Below are positions 1 through 8,533 of a stretch of 64,000 bases of DNA, piece by piece. The position numbers were made by a program, and so were the translations under genes. Below the pieces are notes generated by a model, which did not search any database, was not told where the DNA came from, and saw only the letters and a list, made by a program, of their open reading frames with translations. Each line of letters begins with the position of its first letter. Within the stretch, counting starts at the first letter, position 1. Origin of the DNA: Verrucomicrobiaceae bacterium (lineage in GTDB: Bacteria > Verrucomicrobiota > Verrucomicrobiia > Verrucomicrobiales > Verrucomicrobiaceae); assembly GCA_019694165.1 (NCBI GenBank), contig JAIBCL010000022.1, forward strand, positions 41,854-105,853. Direction: 5' to 3'.

Positions 1-158
1 CACCTCTCGCCGGCGGCCTCGCGCCGATCATCGCCACCTGGCTGCTCGGCAGGAGCGGAGGTGCTCCGTGGCCCGTTGCCGTTTACCTGATCGTCATGGC
101 CGTGATCACGATCGTATGCGTGTGGCTGGCGGAAGAGACGCATCGGAAGGAATTGTAG
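1..158 (+). CDS. MFS transporter, C-terminal end (partial)
   Basis: Only the last 52 codons are inside the window; the gene begins before position 1. The reading frame (codons starting at position 3) encodes a glycine-rich stretch PLAGGLAPIIATWLL, a hydrophobic helix (VAVYLIVMAVITIVCVWLA) and a short charged tail ending ETHRKEL before TAG. This is the pattern of the last two membrane helices of major facilitator transporters of the metabolite:H+ symporter type, where GGxLAPxIAT followed by WPVAxYL is common. The substrate cannot be judged from the tail. The gene converges on the thiolase gene to its right, with an inverted repeat in between. Confidence 0.7.
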   Translation, partial: PLAGGLAPIIATWLLGRSGGAPWPVAVYLIVMAVITIVCVWLAEETHRKEL

Positions 159-162
159 ATTT

Positions 163-301
163 TGGAGTGCGGCGGCGCAGCACCGAAGGGGCGGAGACGC
201 CGCTTTGATTTTTCGGAGTTCGCGGATGCGAATCAAACACCAGGAAATGCGGAGGCTGCGCTCGCGACGAGTCAAAGCGGTGTCTTCGCCACCGCGCTCC
301 A
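163..301. repeat. imperfect inverted repeat between convergent genes
   Basis: The left arm (163-208) begins TGGAGTGCGGCGGCGCAG and ends GACGCCGCTTTGA. The right arm (272-301) reads TCAAAGCGGTGTCTTCGCC and ends CGCGCTCCA. The reverse complement of the right arm matches the outer and inner ends of the left arm. It fills the gap between the 3' ends of the MFS gene and the thiolase gene. It may be a REP-like element or act as a two-way terminator; there is no clear U-tract. Confidence 0.55.
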
Positions 302-313
302 CAGCCGCAGCGC

Positions 314-1474
314 TTACCTTTCCACTGCCATCGCAATCCCCATCCCGCCGCCGATGCAGAGGCTGGCGATGCCGCGCTGGAGATTGCTGTCTTCAAGAAT
401 GTGCAGCAGCGTGACGAGCACGCGCGCGCCGCTGGCCCCGATGGGGTGACCGAGCGCGATGGCGCCGCCGCGCTGGTTGAGCTTCGCGAGGTCGATGCCC
501 AGTTCCCGTGCGCAGGCGAGCGTCTGCACGGCGAAGGCTTCGTTGATCTCGATGGCATCGACGTCCTCAAGCTTCCAGCCGGTGAGCGTGCAGACTTTGC
601 GGACCGCACCAATCGGCCCGAGGCCCATCAGCCCGGGATCACAGCCGACGGCGGCGCTTGCCACGACGCGGGCGCGCGAGACGAGTCCGTGCTTCGCGCG
701 CGCGTTTTCGCCGGCCAGCAGCACCATCGCAGCGCCATCGTTGATGCCGGAGGCATTGCCGGCGGTGACGGCGCCGGTTTTGCGGAAGGCGGGCTTGAGC
801 GTGGCGAGCTTTGCAGCGGTCGTGTCGGCACGCGGATGTTCATCGTTCGTGATGGTGCCATCGGCACCAGTGACGGCGACGATTTCGCGCGCAAAAGCAT
901 CGCGACTCGCCGCGACGCGCGCCTGGCTGCTCGCGGCGAAGGCGTCTTGTTCCTCCCGGGTGATGCCGAATTTGTCCGCGATGCGCTCGGCGGTCTCGCC
1001 CATGCCGATCTGCAGCATCGCATCGCTCAGGCCATCGACGAACATCGAGTCCACGAGCGCGGAGTCGCCCAGCTTTTTCCCCCAGCGCAGGTCCATCGCG
1101 TAATGGGGCGCACGGCTCATGCTCTCGACGCCCCCGGCAAGCAGGATGTCGCTCTCCCCTGACTCGATGGCTTCCGCACCGAGTGCAACGGCCTTGAGCG
1201 ACGAACCGCAGGCCATGTTCACGGTGTAAGCGGGTGTTTCCTGTGGCAGGCCGAGTTTCCAGCCGGTTTGTCGCGCCACATTCATGCCGCAGCCCGCCTG
1301 CAGCACCTGGCCGAGGATGACTTGATCGACATGCGCTCGCAATTCCTTCGGCAGGATGGCGTCCGCGACGGCAACGGCGAGATCAGCCGCGCTCACGGAT
1401 TTCAATCCGCCGCCGAAGCGGCCGATGGGCGAACGTCTGGCGTCGATGATGTGGACAGGTTTTTTGCAAAGCAT
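314..1474 (-). CDS. acetyl-CoA acetyltransferase (thiolase)
   Basis: This 386-residue protein is a full-length thiolase, which condenses two acetyl-CoA to acetoacetyl-CoA or runs the reverse thiolysis in the cytoplasm. The nucleophilic cysteine is C89 in NMACGSS, the usual position. Other family signatures are [18 protein letters not shown], the catalytic GHPIGASG and, near the C-terminus, the second cysteine in SLCIGGGMG. The reading frame stays open 42 codons further upstream, but the start at 1474 ([16 protein letters not shown]) gives the usual length and N-terminus. No beta-oxidation or polyhydroxyalkanoate partner genes are adjacent, so biosynthetic versus degradative use is open. Confidence 0.93.
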   Translation of the reverse strand: MLCKKPVHIIDARRSPIGRFGGGLKSVSAADLAVAVADAILPKELRAHVDQVILGQVLQAGCGMNVARQTGWKLGLPQETPAYTVNMACGSSLKAVALGAEAIESGESDILLAGGVESMSRAPHYAMDLRWGKKLGDSALVDSMFVDGLSDAMLQIGMGETAERIADKFGITREEQDAFAASSQARVAASRDAFAREIVAVTGADGTITNDEHPRADTTAAKLATLKPAFRKTGAVTAGNASGINDGAAMVLLAGENARAKHGLVSRARVVASAAVGCDPGLMGLGPIGAVRKVCTLTGWKLEDVDAIEINEAFAVQTLACARELGIDLAKLNQRGGAIALGHPIGASGARVLVTLLHILEDSNLQRGIASLCIGGGMGIAMAVER

Positions 1475-1636
1475 GGGAAAGACGGTGAGGGTGAGGATGT
1501 TCGTTGGGCGACGCGCCCGCTCAACGGGCTGGCGAGCGAACGGACCTTCGACCCGGAAGCTTGCGCGCGCGAAAGCGCCGGAAACCGGCGTTCGATCCAC
1601 TTCACGCCGACTTTTCGTTTGCCGCCCACCGCGCGC

Positions 1637-3478
1637 ATGACAGTTTCATCCGTGCGAAATTTTGTCTCCCGTCTCATATGTTTTCTGGTGCCCTGCCTGC
1701 CGGCGGCGGCCACAGCGTGGCTGACGGCGCGGCTCGCGCGCGGTTCACCCACGGGGGACGACTGGTTTGCGGTCACCACGCTTCACCGCGCGCTGGAGGG
1801 CATCAATGTGTGGCCGGATTTTTTCCAGCAGCGCACGCTGCACATCGTCCCGGTGGAGGCCATCGCCACGCACCTCGTTTATCTCCGTCTTGGCGGAGAC
1901 ATGCGCTGGCTGAGCGCGCTGGGACTGGTGATCGTGGCGCTCACCGCGTGGATGCTCTGCCGCATGGCAGCCGAGCTGCTGCCAGACTCCACGGCGGGCC
2001 AAAGGATGCTGGCCGGCACATGGATCACGCTCTGCCTGTTTTCGCCGCTGCAATCCGAGACGTGGCTCTGGGGTTTGTGCTGGACGCTGCCCGTGCCGCT
2101 GGCGGCGTTTTGCACCGGATGGTTTCTCGCCCAGACGCACACTGCGGTGTGGCTGCGTGTGACTGGCATGGCGTTCCTCACGGCGACCGCCTTTCTCACG
2201 CACTCCGGCGCGCTCGCGGTGGGACCATGCCTCGTGCTGGCGCTGCTGCTGGCTTCTGATGAGATGATCCCGGCGAGGCGCCGCTTGCTCACAGCATGGG
2301 TGGTGACGCTGATCTCCCTCGGGGTCGTGCTGGCGCTGCGTTTCAATTTCCACCGGGTGCGCGCGGCGGCGGGCGAGTCAGCGGACCGCGCGCCGAGCGT
2401 CGGGAGAATGATCGAGGGTTTCTTCGCGCTCATCGGGCATCCCGTGGCGCTCGGCACGGGATGGCAATGCACCGCCCTGTCTCTCATCACGGGCGGCGTG
2501 ATCACGGCGTTCATCGGCCTGCTCACGCTGCGCGTGGTGCTGGTCCTTCGGCGGGAACCACGCGCCTACGCCGCCGCGCCGTGGCTGGCGGTGGGTGCGT
2601 TCGGCTTCATGAACGCCGGCATGCTGGCCGTCACGCGCGCGGCGCGCAGCGAGTGGCCGACTTACACGCCGCGCTACATCACGCTGGTGACACCGGCAGT
2701 GCTGGCGCTGGTGGTGCTGCTGGCGTGGGCCTCGCGCACCGGACTGCTGCCGGGGTCTGAGCACCGGCGCAAGCAAGCGCTCGTGGCGGCGGGAGCGCTG
2801 GCGTTTGCAGGGATTCTGGCCGCGTGGTCGGAGGGCGTGACCTGGATGAAGCTGTGGCGCACACACCGGCTGCAGAGCGAGGCGCTCGTCGCCTTCACCG
2901 GGACGCTGCCGATGACGAAGCTCCAGTCGGTCATCCACAACTACCACGCGAACTCGATCATCCCGCCGGAAGCGAAGTTCCTCCAGGAAAACCACGCTCT
3001 GTCCGGTACTCCCGTCTTCCCGGATGCGAAGCTCTCGAACCTGCGCATCGCCAAGAGCGCTTTGCCCGCCTCATTGGCCGGCTGCACCCGCACGACACGC
3101 TGCGCGGACGGCTCCCTCCTGCTCGATGGCTACGCAGACTTCAAGAGCAAGGGCCGGCCCGCCGATCTCGTGGTGCTGACGAAAAGGAGCTCGCAAGGTG
3201 GCGAAGGCCAGGTGGTCATCGCCGGCGTCGTGCCGCCGTGCAGGCTCGACTACTATCGTTTTGATCCCGCGCACCTTCACTCCTCCGCCACCGCGGCCGC
3301 GTGGACGCTCCGTGTGCAGGCGGCCGACCTGCCTGCGGACGATTCGGCGCTCGAACTCTGGGCGATCGACATCCTCCAGCGTGAAGCACGCGCCATCACG
3401 CCCTCCGTCGATCTTCTCACAGGTGCGCCAAAGAAACCACAAGCCGAAGCGGCTTCGCTGCGACAAGCCAGCCAGTGA
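1637..3478 (+). CDS. large polytopic membrane protein, unknown function
   Basis: The 613-residue product starts with a hydrophobic signal-anchor and has about ten predicted membrane helices over residues 10-410. The remaining ~200 residues are soluble and probably periplasmic. No family was recognised with certainty. The layout (loop after the first helix containing GDDWFAV, then evenly spaced helices, then a soluble domain) recalls GT-C type glycosyltransferases or O-antigen-related membrane proteins. The context supports this: a methyltransferase, a GT2 transferase and a sugar ketoisomerase follow on the same strand. The ATG at 1637 was chosen because the open frame upstream of it only shadows the antisense thiolase gene. 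Confidence 0.75.
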   Translation: MTVSSVRNFVSRLICFLVPCLPAAATAWLTARLARGSPTGDDWFAVTTLHRALEGINVWPDFFQQRTLHIVPVEAIATHLVYLRLGGDMRWLSALGLVIVALTAWMLCRMAAELLPDSTAGQRMLAGTWITLCLFSPLQSETWLWGLCWTLPVPLAAFCTGWFLAQTHTAVWLRVTGMAFLTATAFLTHSGALAVGPCLVLALLLASDEMIPARRRLLTAWVVTLISLGVVLALRFNFHRVRAAAGESADRAPSVGRMIEGFFALIGHPVALGTGWQCTALSLITGGVITAFIGLLTLRVVLVLRREPRAYAAAPWLAVGAFGFMNAGMLAVTRAARSEWPTYTPRYITLVTPAVLALVVLLAWASRTGLLPGSEHRRKQALVAAGALAFAGILAAWSEGVTWMKLWRTHRLQSEALVAFTGTLPMTKLQSVIHNYHANSIIPPEAKFLQENHALSGTPVFPDAKLSNLRIAKSALPASLAGCTRTTRCADGSLLLDGYADFKSKGRPADLVVLTKRSSQGGEGQVVIAGVVPPCRLDYYRFDPAHLHSSATAAAWTLRVQAADLPADDSALELWAIDILQREARAITPSVDLLTGAPKKPQAEAASLRQASQ

Positions 3479-3624
3479 AGAAGAAACCCCGCCGAGCGAC
3501 GGACAGGTCCACTCGTCGGATTCTTGCCATGGGCCGGCAGGCAAATTGATCCGGTCTTCCGGTGTGATCGCCGAGAAATAATGATCGCGTCGGGATGCAT
3601 CCGCGCCATTGGTCGGGGGGGGCG

Positions 3625-4383
3625 ATGCAGGCAGGCGAATACCAGACGATGCGGAACGTGGAGGGGACCCACTGGTGGTACCGGACTCTGCGCGCCATGG
3701 TGCTGCGTGAGACGACGGCCCGCGTGCCGGAGGATGCCGTGGTGCTCGATGCAGGTTGCGGCACAGGAGGCATGATGCAGGTGATGCGCGAGGCACGACC
3801 GAGGTGGCAGGTGCAGGGCATCGACTTTTCCCCCCACGCCATCGAGCACACGCAGGCGCGCGGCTTCAAGAGCGCGCGCATTGCCCGCGTGGACGACATG
3901 CCGCTGGTGGCTTCGGGGACGTTTGACGGCGTCGTCAGCCTGGATGTGCTCTATTTTCGCGGCGTGGACCGGGAGCGGGCGGTGGCGGAGTTTCACCGCG
4001 TGCTGAGACCGGGCGGCGTGCTCGTGATGAATCTCCCGGCATTCGAGTGCCTTCGCGGCAGCCACGATGTGGCGGTGGCGACGGAGAAGCGCTTCACGCG
4101 CGCGGAGGTCGCGGCGTTGCTGCGGACGGCGGGCTTTGAAATCGAATCGGTGCGGTTCTGGAACGCGTGGCTGTTCCTGCCGGTGCTGTTCTGGCGTCGG
4201 GCCAGCCGTTTTGCCGTGCGGGCAAAACCTGAGGAAACGGCCTCGGATTTGACGATGCCGCCACGGGTGGTGAACGAACTGCTGGCGGCCTGCGCCTGTC
4301 TCGACGCGCGGGTCTGCAAGCTTCTGCGCGTGCCCTTTGGCACGTCCGTCTTTTCCGTGGCGAGGAAGAAGAAAGCGGGCTAA
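3625..4383 (+). CDS. class I SAM-dependent methyltransferase
   Basis: About 252 residues with a Rossmann methyltransferase fold. Motif I is VLDAGCGTGGMM at about residue 40, followed by GIDFSP (motif II acid), and the motif IV region FDGVVSLDVLYF. The N-terminal THWWYRTLR motif is typical of methyltransferases in O-antigen and glycan loci. ATG 3625, preceded by a run of G, gives the usual short N-terminus; an in-frame ATG at 3595 would add ten residues. The gene lies 12 bp before a GT2 gene, so modification of a polysaccharide or glycolipid is likely; the acceptor is unknown. Confidence 0.88.
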   Translation: MQAGEYQTMRNVEGTHWWYRTLRAMVLRETTARVPEDAVVLDAGCGTGGMMQVMREARPRWQVQGIDFSPHAIEHTQARGFKSARIARVDDMPLVASGTFDGVVSLDVLYFRGVDRERAVAEFHRVLRPGGVLVMNLPAFECLRGSHDVAVATEKRFTRAEVAALLRTAGFEIESVRFWNAWLFLPVLFWRRASRFAVRAKPEETASDLTMPPRVVNELLAACACLDARVCKLLRVPFGTSVFSVARKKKAG

Positions 4384-4395
4384 AACGGGGCGCTC

Positions 4396-5358
4396 ATGCC
4401 GTCTTCCGCCGAGAACTCTCCTCCGCTGGTCAGCTTCGTGGTGCCGCTCTACAACACGGGTGCGGCGCTCGAGCGTCTGCTGGATGCCTTCCGCTCGCTG
4501 CCGGTGGAGGGCGGATGGGAGCTGGTGCTGGTGAATGACGCGAGCCCGGACGACACCGGGGCGCGCCTCGGCCAGTTGCTGCCCTCGCTGCCGTATCCGG
4601 TGGTCTTCGTCGACATGGCGCGGAACTTCGGCGAGCACGCGGCGGTGCTGGAGGGCTTCCGCCACACACGCGGGAGGTTTGTGATCAATCTCGACGACGA
4701 CCTGCAGAATCCCGTGTCGGAGGCGCTGCGCCTGCTGGATCACATTCAGCGCACGGGAGCCGACGTGGTGTACGCTTACTACGACGAGAAGAAGCACCAC
4801 TGGATGCGCAACATCGGCAGCCGGCTCACTAGCCTGGTGGCGACGTGGCTGCTGGACAAGCCGCGCGATCTTTACCTGTGCAGCTTCCGCGCACACAGCC
4901 GAGCGCTCATCGAGCGGATCACGCGCTACACGGGACCGTATCCGTACATCGACGGATTGATCCTCGGCGCCACCGGCCGCATCGAGCGCCTGCTCGTCGC
5001 GCACGAGGCGCGGGCTGACGGGGCCAGCGGCTACACGCTGCGCAAGCTGGTGCGGCTGTGGATGAACATGTTCTTCAATTTCAGCATCATGCCGCTGCGC
5101 ATCGCCAGCCTGATCGGCGGCCTGCTTTGCTGCTTCGGCCTGCTGATGCTCGTGGAGGTGCTGGCCGAGCATGTCTTGGTCGGCGTGCGCGCCTCGGGGT
5201 GGGCCTCGCTCATGGGTGCCATCGCCATTTTCTCGGGCGCGCAGCTCCTCATCCTCGGCCTCATCGGCGAGTACGTCGGTCGCGCCTACATGACAGTGTC
5301 AGGCAAGCCGCAGTCGCTCGTCCGCGCCGTCACAATTCACCAACCCGAGCAGCCGTGA
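4396..5358 (+). CDS. family 2 glycosyltransferase, DPM1/ArnC-like, with C-terminal membrane anchor
   Basis: The 320-residue protein has a GT-A domain: VSFVVPLYNTG at the N-terminus, the nucleotide-binding VNDASPDDT, NFGEHAAVLEGF, and the metal-binding region INLDDDLQNP. Two membrane helices lie at about residues 230-290. This is the layout of polyprenyl-phosphate sugar transferases such as ArnC and GtrB, which load a sugar on undecaprenyl phosphate at the inner membrane. It follows the methyltransferase by 12 bp. Its TGA stop overlaps the GTG start of the next gene, pointing to translational coupling. The exact sugar cannot be read from the sequence. Confidence 0.9.
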   Translation: MPSSAENSPPLVSFVVPLYNTGAALERLLDAFRSLPVEGGWELVLVNDASPDDTGARLGQLLPSLPYPVVFVDMARNFGEHAAVLEGFRHTRGRFVINLDDDLQNPVSEALRLLDHIQRTGADVVYAYYDEKKHHWMRNIGSRLTSLVATWLLDKPRDLYLCSFRAHSRALIERITRYTGPYPYIDGLILGATGRIERLLVAHEARADGASGYTLRKLVRLWMNMFFNFSIMPLRIASLIGGLLCCFGLLMLVEVLAEHVLVGVRASGWASLMGAIAIFSGAQLLILGLIGEYVGRAYMTVSGKPQSLVRAVTIHQPEQP

Positions 5359-5825
5359 ACGCCGCCCGCACCGAGACCACCTTCAGCGACTCCGCCGTGA
5401 AAGGCGTGCGCCTCTACCAGATGCGCACCATCATCGACAGCACGCGCGGGAACCTGACGGTGGGCGAATTTGGCGGCGAGCTGCCGTTCGTGCCGCGACG
5501 CTTCTTTCTCACCTATCAGATTCCGGAACGGACCACGCGCGGCGAGCACGCACATCTGAAGTGCGAGCAATTCCTCGTCTGCGTGCGCGGCTCGTGCGCA
5601 GTGAGCGTGGACGACGGGCTGCACCGGGACGAATTCATTCTCGACCGCCCGATGGTGGGCGTGTATGTGCCGCCGATGGTCTGGGCCGCCGAGCACCAGC
5701 ACTCGTGGGACTCCACGCTCATGGTCTTCGCTTCCGATCCGTACGATCCGGCTGACTACATTTCGGACTACGCGGAGTTCACCCGGCTGGTGAGGCGCGC
5801 GGATGCGCCTACGACGCCGGCCTGA
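5355..5825 (+). CDS. FdtA/WxcM-like cupin, sugar nucleotide 3,4-ketoisomerase
   Basis: The 156-residue single-cupin protein matches the dTDP-4-keto-6-deoxyhexose 3,4-ketoisomerase family. Visible signatures are RGEHAHLKCEQFLVCVRG (catalytic-region histidines of the first cupin motif), the SVDDG turn, and GVYVPPMVWAAE. The start is GTG 5355, which overlaps the GT2 stop (GTGA); no ATG fits. The family makes 3-keto precursors of amino-deoxysugars for surface glycans, which fits the neighbours. The 3' end overlaps the 3' end of the opposing scpA gene by 17 bp. Confidence 0.88.
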   Translation: MNAARTETTFSDSAVKGVRLYQMRTIIDSTRGNLTVGEFGGELPFVPRRFFLTYQIPERTTRGEHAHLKCEQFLVCVRGSCAVSVDDGLHRDEFILDRPMVGVYVPPMVWAAEHQHSWDSTLMVFASDPYDPADYISDYAEFTRLVRRADAPTTPA

Positions 5826-6537
5826 CGACGATGATCTGCCCGAGCAGTCGCTCCTGCTCGATCTCGAGGTGGTTGAGCTTGATGAGTTCCAGCACGGCCA
5901 GGAAGGTCACGATCACCTCGCTGCGGCTGGCGGCTGAGGAGAAAAGCGTGTCAAACACCACCCGGCCGCCGGAAGGCACGGTCTCCAGCAGGTACTCGAT
6001 CTTGTCGCTTACCGTCCATTTGTCCGCGACGATTTCACGCAGTTCATTCGCTCCCTCGAAGCGCTTCAACACCCGCTGGAAAGCGCGGATGAGGTCGAAG
6101 ATGCCGGCCTTTGGAACGGAGGCGGCCACAGCACTGAGGTCCGGCGTCTCGGGCGTGGTGGCGAAGAAGTCCTGCGTCTTCACCTCCTGCGTGCCGAGGA
6201 ACTGCGCGGCGTCCTTGAATTTCTTGTATTCGACGAGCTGGCGGATCAGCTCCCAGCGCGGATCATCCTCCTCGGCCTCGTCGTCCGGCGGCTGCTGGCT
6301 CTTGGGCAGCAGTTCGCGGCTCTTGATGTACATCAGGTTCGCCGCCATGACGATGAACTCGCTGGCCAGCTCGATGTTGAGCATCTTGAAGGTCTCCAAG
6401 TAGTCGAGGTACTGGCGCGTAATGCGCTCGATGGACACGTCGTAAATGCCGATCTCGTCCTTCTTGATCAAGTACAGCAGCAGGTCCAGCGGCCCCTCGA
6501 AAATCTCCAGTTTGACCTTGTAGTCGTCGTCTTGCAC
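5809..6537 (-). CDS. scpA: segregation and condensation protein A
   Basis: The 242-residue product is the kleisin subunit of the SMC-ScpA-ScpB complex that compacts and separates chromosomes. The N-terminal SMC-neck-binding region reads YKVKLEIFEGPLDLLLYLI, followed by IYDVSIERITRQYLDYL; the C-terminal winged helix (about residues 165-240) contains FDTLF and FLAVLELIKLNHL. Length and order are normal for the family. scpB is not in the window. The next gene upstream on this strand is the purine nucleoside phosphorylase, 42 bp away, so the two may be co-transcribed. Confidence 0.95.
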   Translation of the reverse strand: MQDDDYKVKLEIFEGPLDLLLYLIKKDEIGIYDVSIERITRQYLDYLETFKMLNIELASEFIVMAANLMYIKSRELLPKSQQPPDDEAEEDDPRWELIRQLVEYKKFKDAAQFLGTQEVKTQDFFATTPETPDLSAVAASVPKAGIFDLIRAFQRVLKRFEGANELREIVADKWTVSDKIEYLLETVPSGGRVVFDTLFSSAASRSEVIVTFLAVLELIKLNHLEIEQERLLGQIIVVRPAS

Positions 6538-6579
6538 CGGCGCAGATAATCGAAGCCCGCGCGGGATGCGAGGGGAAAA

Positions 6580-7374
6580 TCAGACGCTGGCGTCTGCGTC
6601 ACCAGTCACGATTTCACCAAGCGCGCTCTGGAGCAAACGCGTGAGATCCCCGATCACCGCACGACCGGTGTCCACCACTTCGGCGTGACTGAGCGCGTGC
6701 GTCTGAATCCCGGCGGCCCAATTGGTGAGGATGGACAGACCCGCCACTTCCATCCCGAGCGCGCGCGCCTCGATGGCCTCCGGCACCGTGGACATGCCCA
6801 CCGCGTCCGCCCCCAGCGTGCGCAGCATGCGAATCTCCGCCGGCGTCTCGTACTGCGGACCCAGCATCGCGGCATACACGCCCTCGTGCATTGTGATGCC
6901 GAGCCTGACCGCCGCCGCATGGAAAACCCCGCGCAGCCGCGCCGAGTACACCTCGCTCATGTCGTGAAAGTGCGGCCCGCCAAGCAGCGGAGTGGCACCG
7001 GTGAGATTGATGTGATCCGACAGCAGCATGAACCCGCCGGGTGCGGCCCCTGCGTTCAAAGTCCCGGCGGCATTGGTGAGCACGAGCCGTTTCACACCCG
7101 TCTCCGCCAGGAAGCGGATGCCCGCCGTGACCTCGCGTGCCGGCAATCCCTCATAGAGGTGGCTCCTCCCCTGCGCTATGAGCACGGGCCTGCCGCCCAC
7201 CCGCACGAGCACGAATTTGCCGGCGTGACCCGGGACCCGTGACACTGGAAGCCCGGGCACCTCCCCGTAGCCAACCTGTGCCTCGATCCCCAATGCCTCT
7301 GCCACTGCTCCCAGGCCAGAACCGAGGACCACGGCAGCGGCGGGCTTTGCTTTGCGAATGGCAGCCAGACTCAT
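6580..7374 (-). CDS. purine nucleoside phosphorylase
   Basis: The 264-residue enzyme cleaves purine nucleosides with phosphate to the base and (deoxy)ribose 1-phosphate in purine salvage. It belongs to the trimeric PNP/MTAP family. Signatures are VVLGSGLG near the N-terminus, the phosphate-site GRSHLYEG, LTNAAGTLN, GGFMLLSDHINLTG, and the base-site region YETPAEIRML with GMSTVPEAI. The start at 7374 (MSLAAIRKAKP) matches the family; an open stretch of 22 codons upstream has no family similarity. The last ~20 residues are unremarkable. Specificity for guanosine/inosine is the family norm but was not derived here. Confidence 0.93.
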   Translation of the reverse strand: MSLAAIRKAKPAAAVVLGSGLGAVAEALGIEAQVGYGEVPGLPVSRVPGHAGKFVLVRVGGRPVLIAQGRSHLYEGLPAREVTAGIRFLAETGVKRLVLTNAAGTLNAGAAPGGFMLLSDHINLTGATPLLGGPHFHDMSEVYSARLRGVFHAAAVRLGITMHEGVYAAMLGPQYETPAEIRMLRTLGADAVGMSTVPEAIEARALGMEVAGLSILTNWAAGIQTHALSHAEVVDTGRAVIGDLTRLLQSALGEIVTGDADASV

Positions 7375-7431
7375 GATGACCGGCGACCTGTGCCCCCACG
7401 GGCGGACTTTTGCAAAAAAAGAAAAAAATTC

Positions 7432-7461
7432 TTGCCTCACAAACAGCCGGTGCGCTACTCT
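7432..7461 (+). promoter_or_regulatory. candidate sigma70-type promoter, possibly leaderless
   Basis: A -35-like TTGCCT (7432-7437) and a -10-like TACTCT (7456-7461) are separated by 18 bp. An A-rich tract lies directly upstream at about 7415-7430, as in UP elements. The expected transcription start (about 7468-7470) falls on or next to the ATG at 7470, so the mRNA may carry no leader. Confidence 0.45.
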
Positions 7462-7469
7462 CGCCGCCG

Positions 7470-8468
7470 ATGAAAAAGATTTTCCTGCTCATTCAACTCG
7501 CTGCTCTGACCTCGGCCATGCCGGCCTTCGCCCTCGTCGGCGGCCCCTTCGACAACGGGACATTCAGCGTGCTCGACGAACGCACCGGCTACTACGAGTC
7601 GGCATACAGCTTCTCGAACGGAAGCGGCTACTCGGTGTGGACGGCGGACAACATCCAGGGGGCGCTGCTAAGCGCTGGTGGCGGTGCGTCGCAGAATCTC
7701 AGCCAGGGTTCGCTGCTCACTTCTTCGGGCAACACTACGCACTCGGCCAATCGGACGGTTCTCTACTACAAAGGGGTCACCTACTTTGGGGCTGCGTTCG
7801 GTCAGGTCGACATGGAGAGCCGCACCATTCAGGGGTTTGGCAACGCGACGTCGGACTATTCAACGGCTCAGACTACGCAGACTCAGAATGCGACGTTCTT
7901 CCAGGCGACCAGTTCGTCGGCATTCTCCACAAACACGGTGGTTTCCAGTGGGCGCGGTTACACCGCGAACATCAACTGGACTGGCAAGGTCACTTCTACC
8001 TCCCCCCAGCTTCGCTTCACGGGCAGTGGTGAGATCGCCATCATTTCTCCGAATGGCAACGAAGCCATCGCATCGCTGGCCTACACAGGTTATCAAGGTT
8101 TGATTACTGCGATCAACGCCTCGGTGAGTCGCTCCGGAGGTCAGATCTTTTTTGACCCCACGACGTACACCCAAGGCGCGAGTGCTGTTGCCCAGATTTT
8201 GAATGGAACATTAGGGACGCCTGCGTCCTCCACGGTCACTCCCACCTATGCGCAGGCTGTAAATGCAGCGGGTGTGCCGGTTGATGTGAACGGCAATGGG
8301 ATCTTCAACGATGATTTGATCGTGAGCGGCCAGACCGTGGTTAATGTGGCGGAGATTCCGGGTACACCGAGCCTCTCCAGCTACCTGCAGGGCACAGGCC
8401 CGGACAGCAGCTATACCGGTTCGGTCGTCGAGAAAATCGAAGTCAGCGGATACCGTCGCTACTATTGA
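7470..8468 (+). CDS. exported protein of unknown function
   Basis: The 332-residue protein begins with a clear signal peptide (MKKIFLLIQLAALTSAMPAFA, cleavage near residue 21). The mature part is rich in Ser, Thr, Gly and Asn and starts with a GGPFDNGTFS segment. A region around residues 130-190 looks like beta-strand repeats. No known domain was recognised. The ATG at 7470 was chosen because the signal peptide starts there and a promoter-like sequence ends nine bases before it. It is a single-gene unit closed by a strong terminator. Confidence 0.8.
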   Translation: MKKIFLLIQLAALTSAMPAFALVGGPFDNGTFSVLDERTGYYESAYSFSNGSGYSVWTADNIQGALLSAGGGASQNLSQGSLLTSSGNTTHSANRTVLYYKGVTYFGAAFGQVDMESRTIQGFGNATSDYSTAQTTQTQNATFFQATSSSAFSTNTVVSSGRGYTANINWTGKVTSTSPQLRFTGSGEIAIISPNGNEAIASLAYTGYQGLITAINASVSRSGGQIFFDPTTYTQGASAVAQILNGTLGTPASSTVTPTYAQAVNAAGVPVDVNGNGIFNDDLIVSGQTVVNVAEIPGTPSLSSYLQGTGPDSSYTGSVVEKIEVSGYRRYY

Positions 8469-8498
8469 TTCCGTGTCCTTCAATTCGTGACTCTTCCG

Positions 8499-8530
8499 GA
8501 GAGCACCTTGGTTCAGGGTGCTCTCTTTTT
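8499..8530 (+). terminator. rho-independent terminator
   Basis: A perfect 9-bp stem GAGAGCACC (8499-8507) / GGTGCTCTC (8517-8525) with a 9-base loop is followed by five T. It closes the 7470-8468 gene and ends only three bases before the next start codon at 8534. Confidence 0.92.
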
Positions 8531-8533
8531 ATC

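Noticed and set aside
3277..5172. 631-residue open frame on the minus strand across the glycosyltransferase genes
   Set aside because: It lies opposite a methyltransferase and a GT2 gene with clear motifs; its translation is rich in Arg, His and Gln without any domain, as expected for an antisense shadow in GC-rich DNA.
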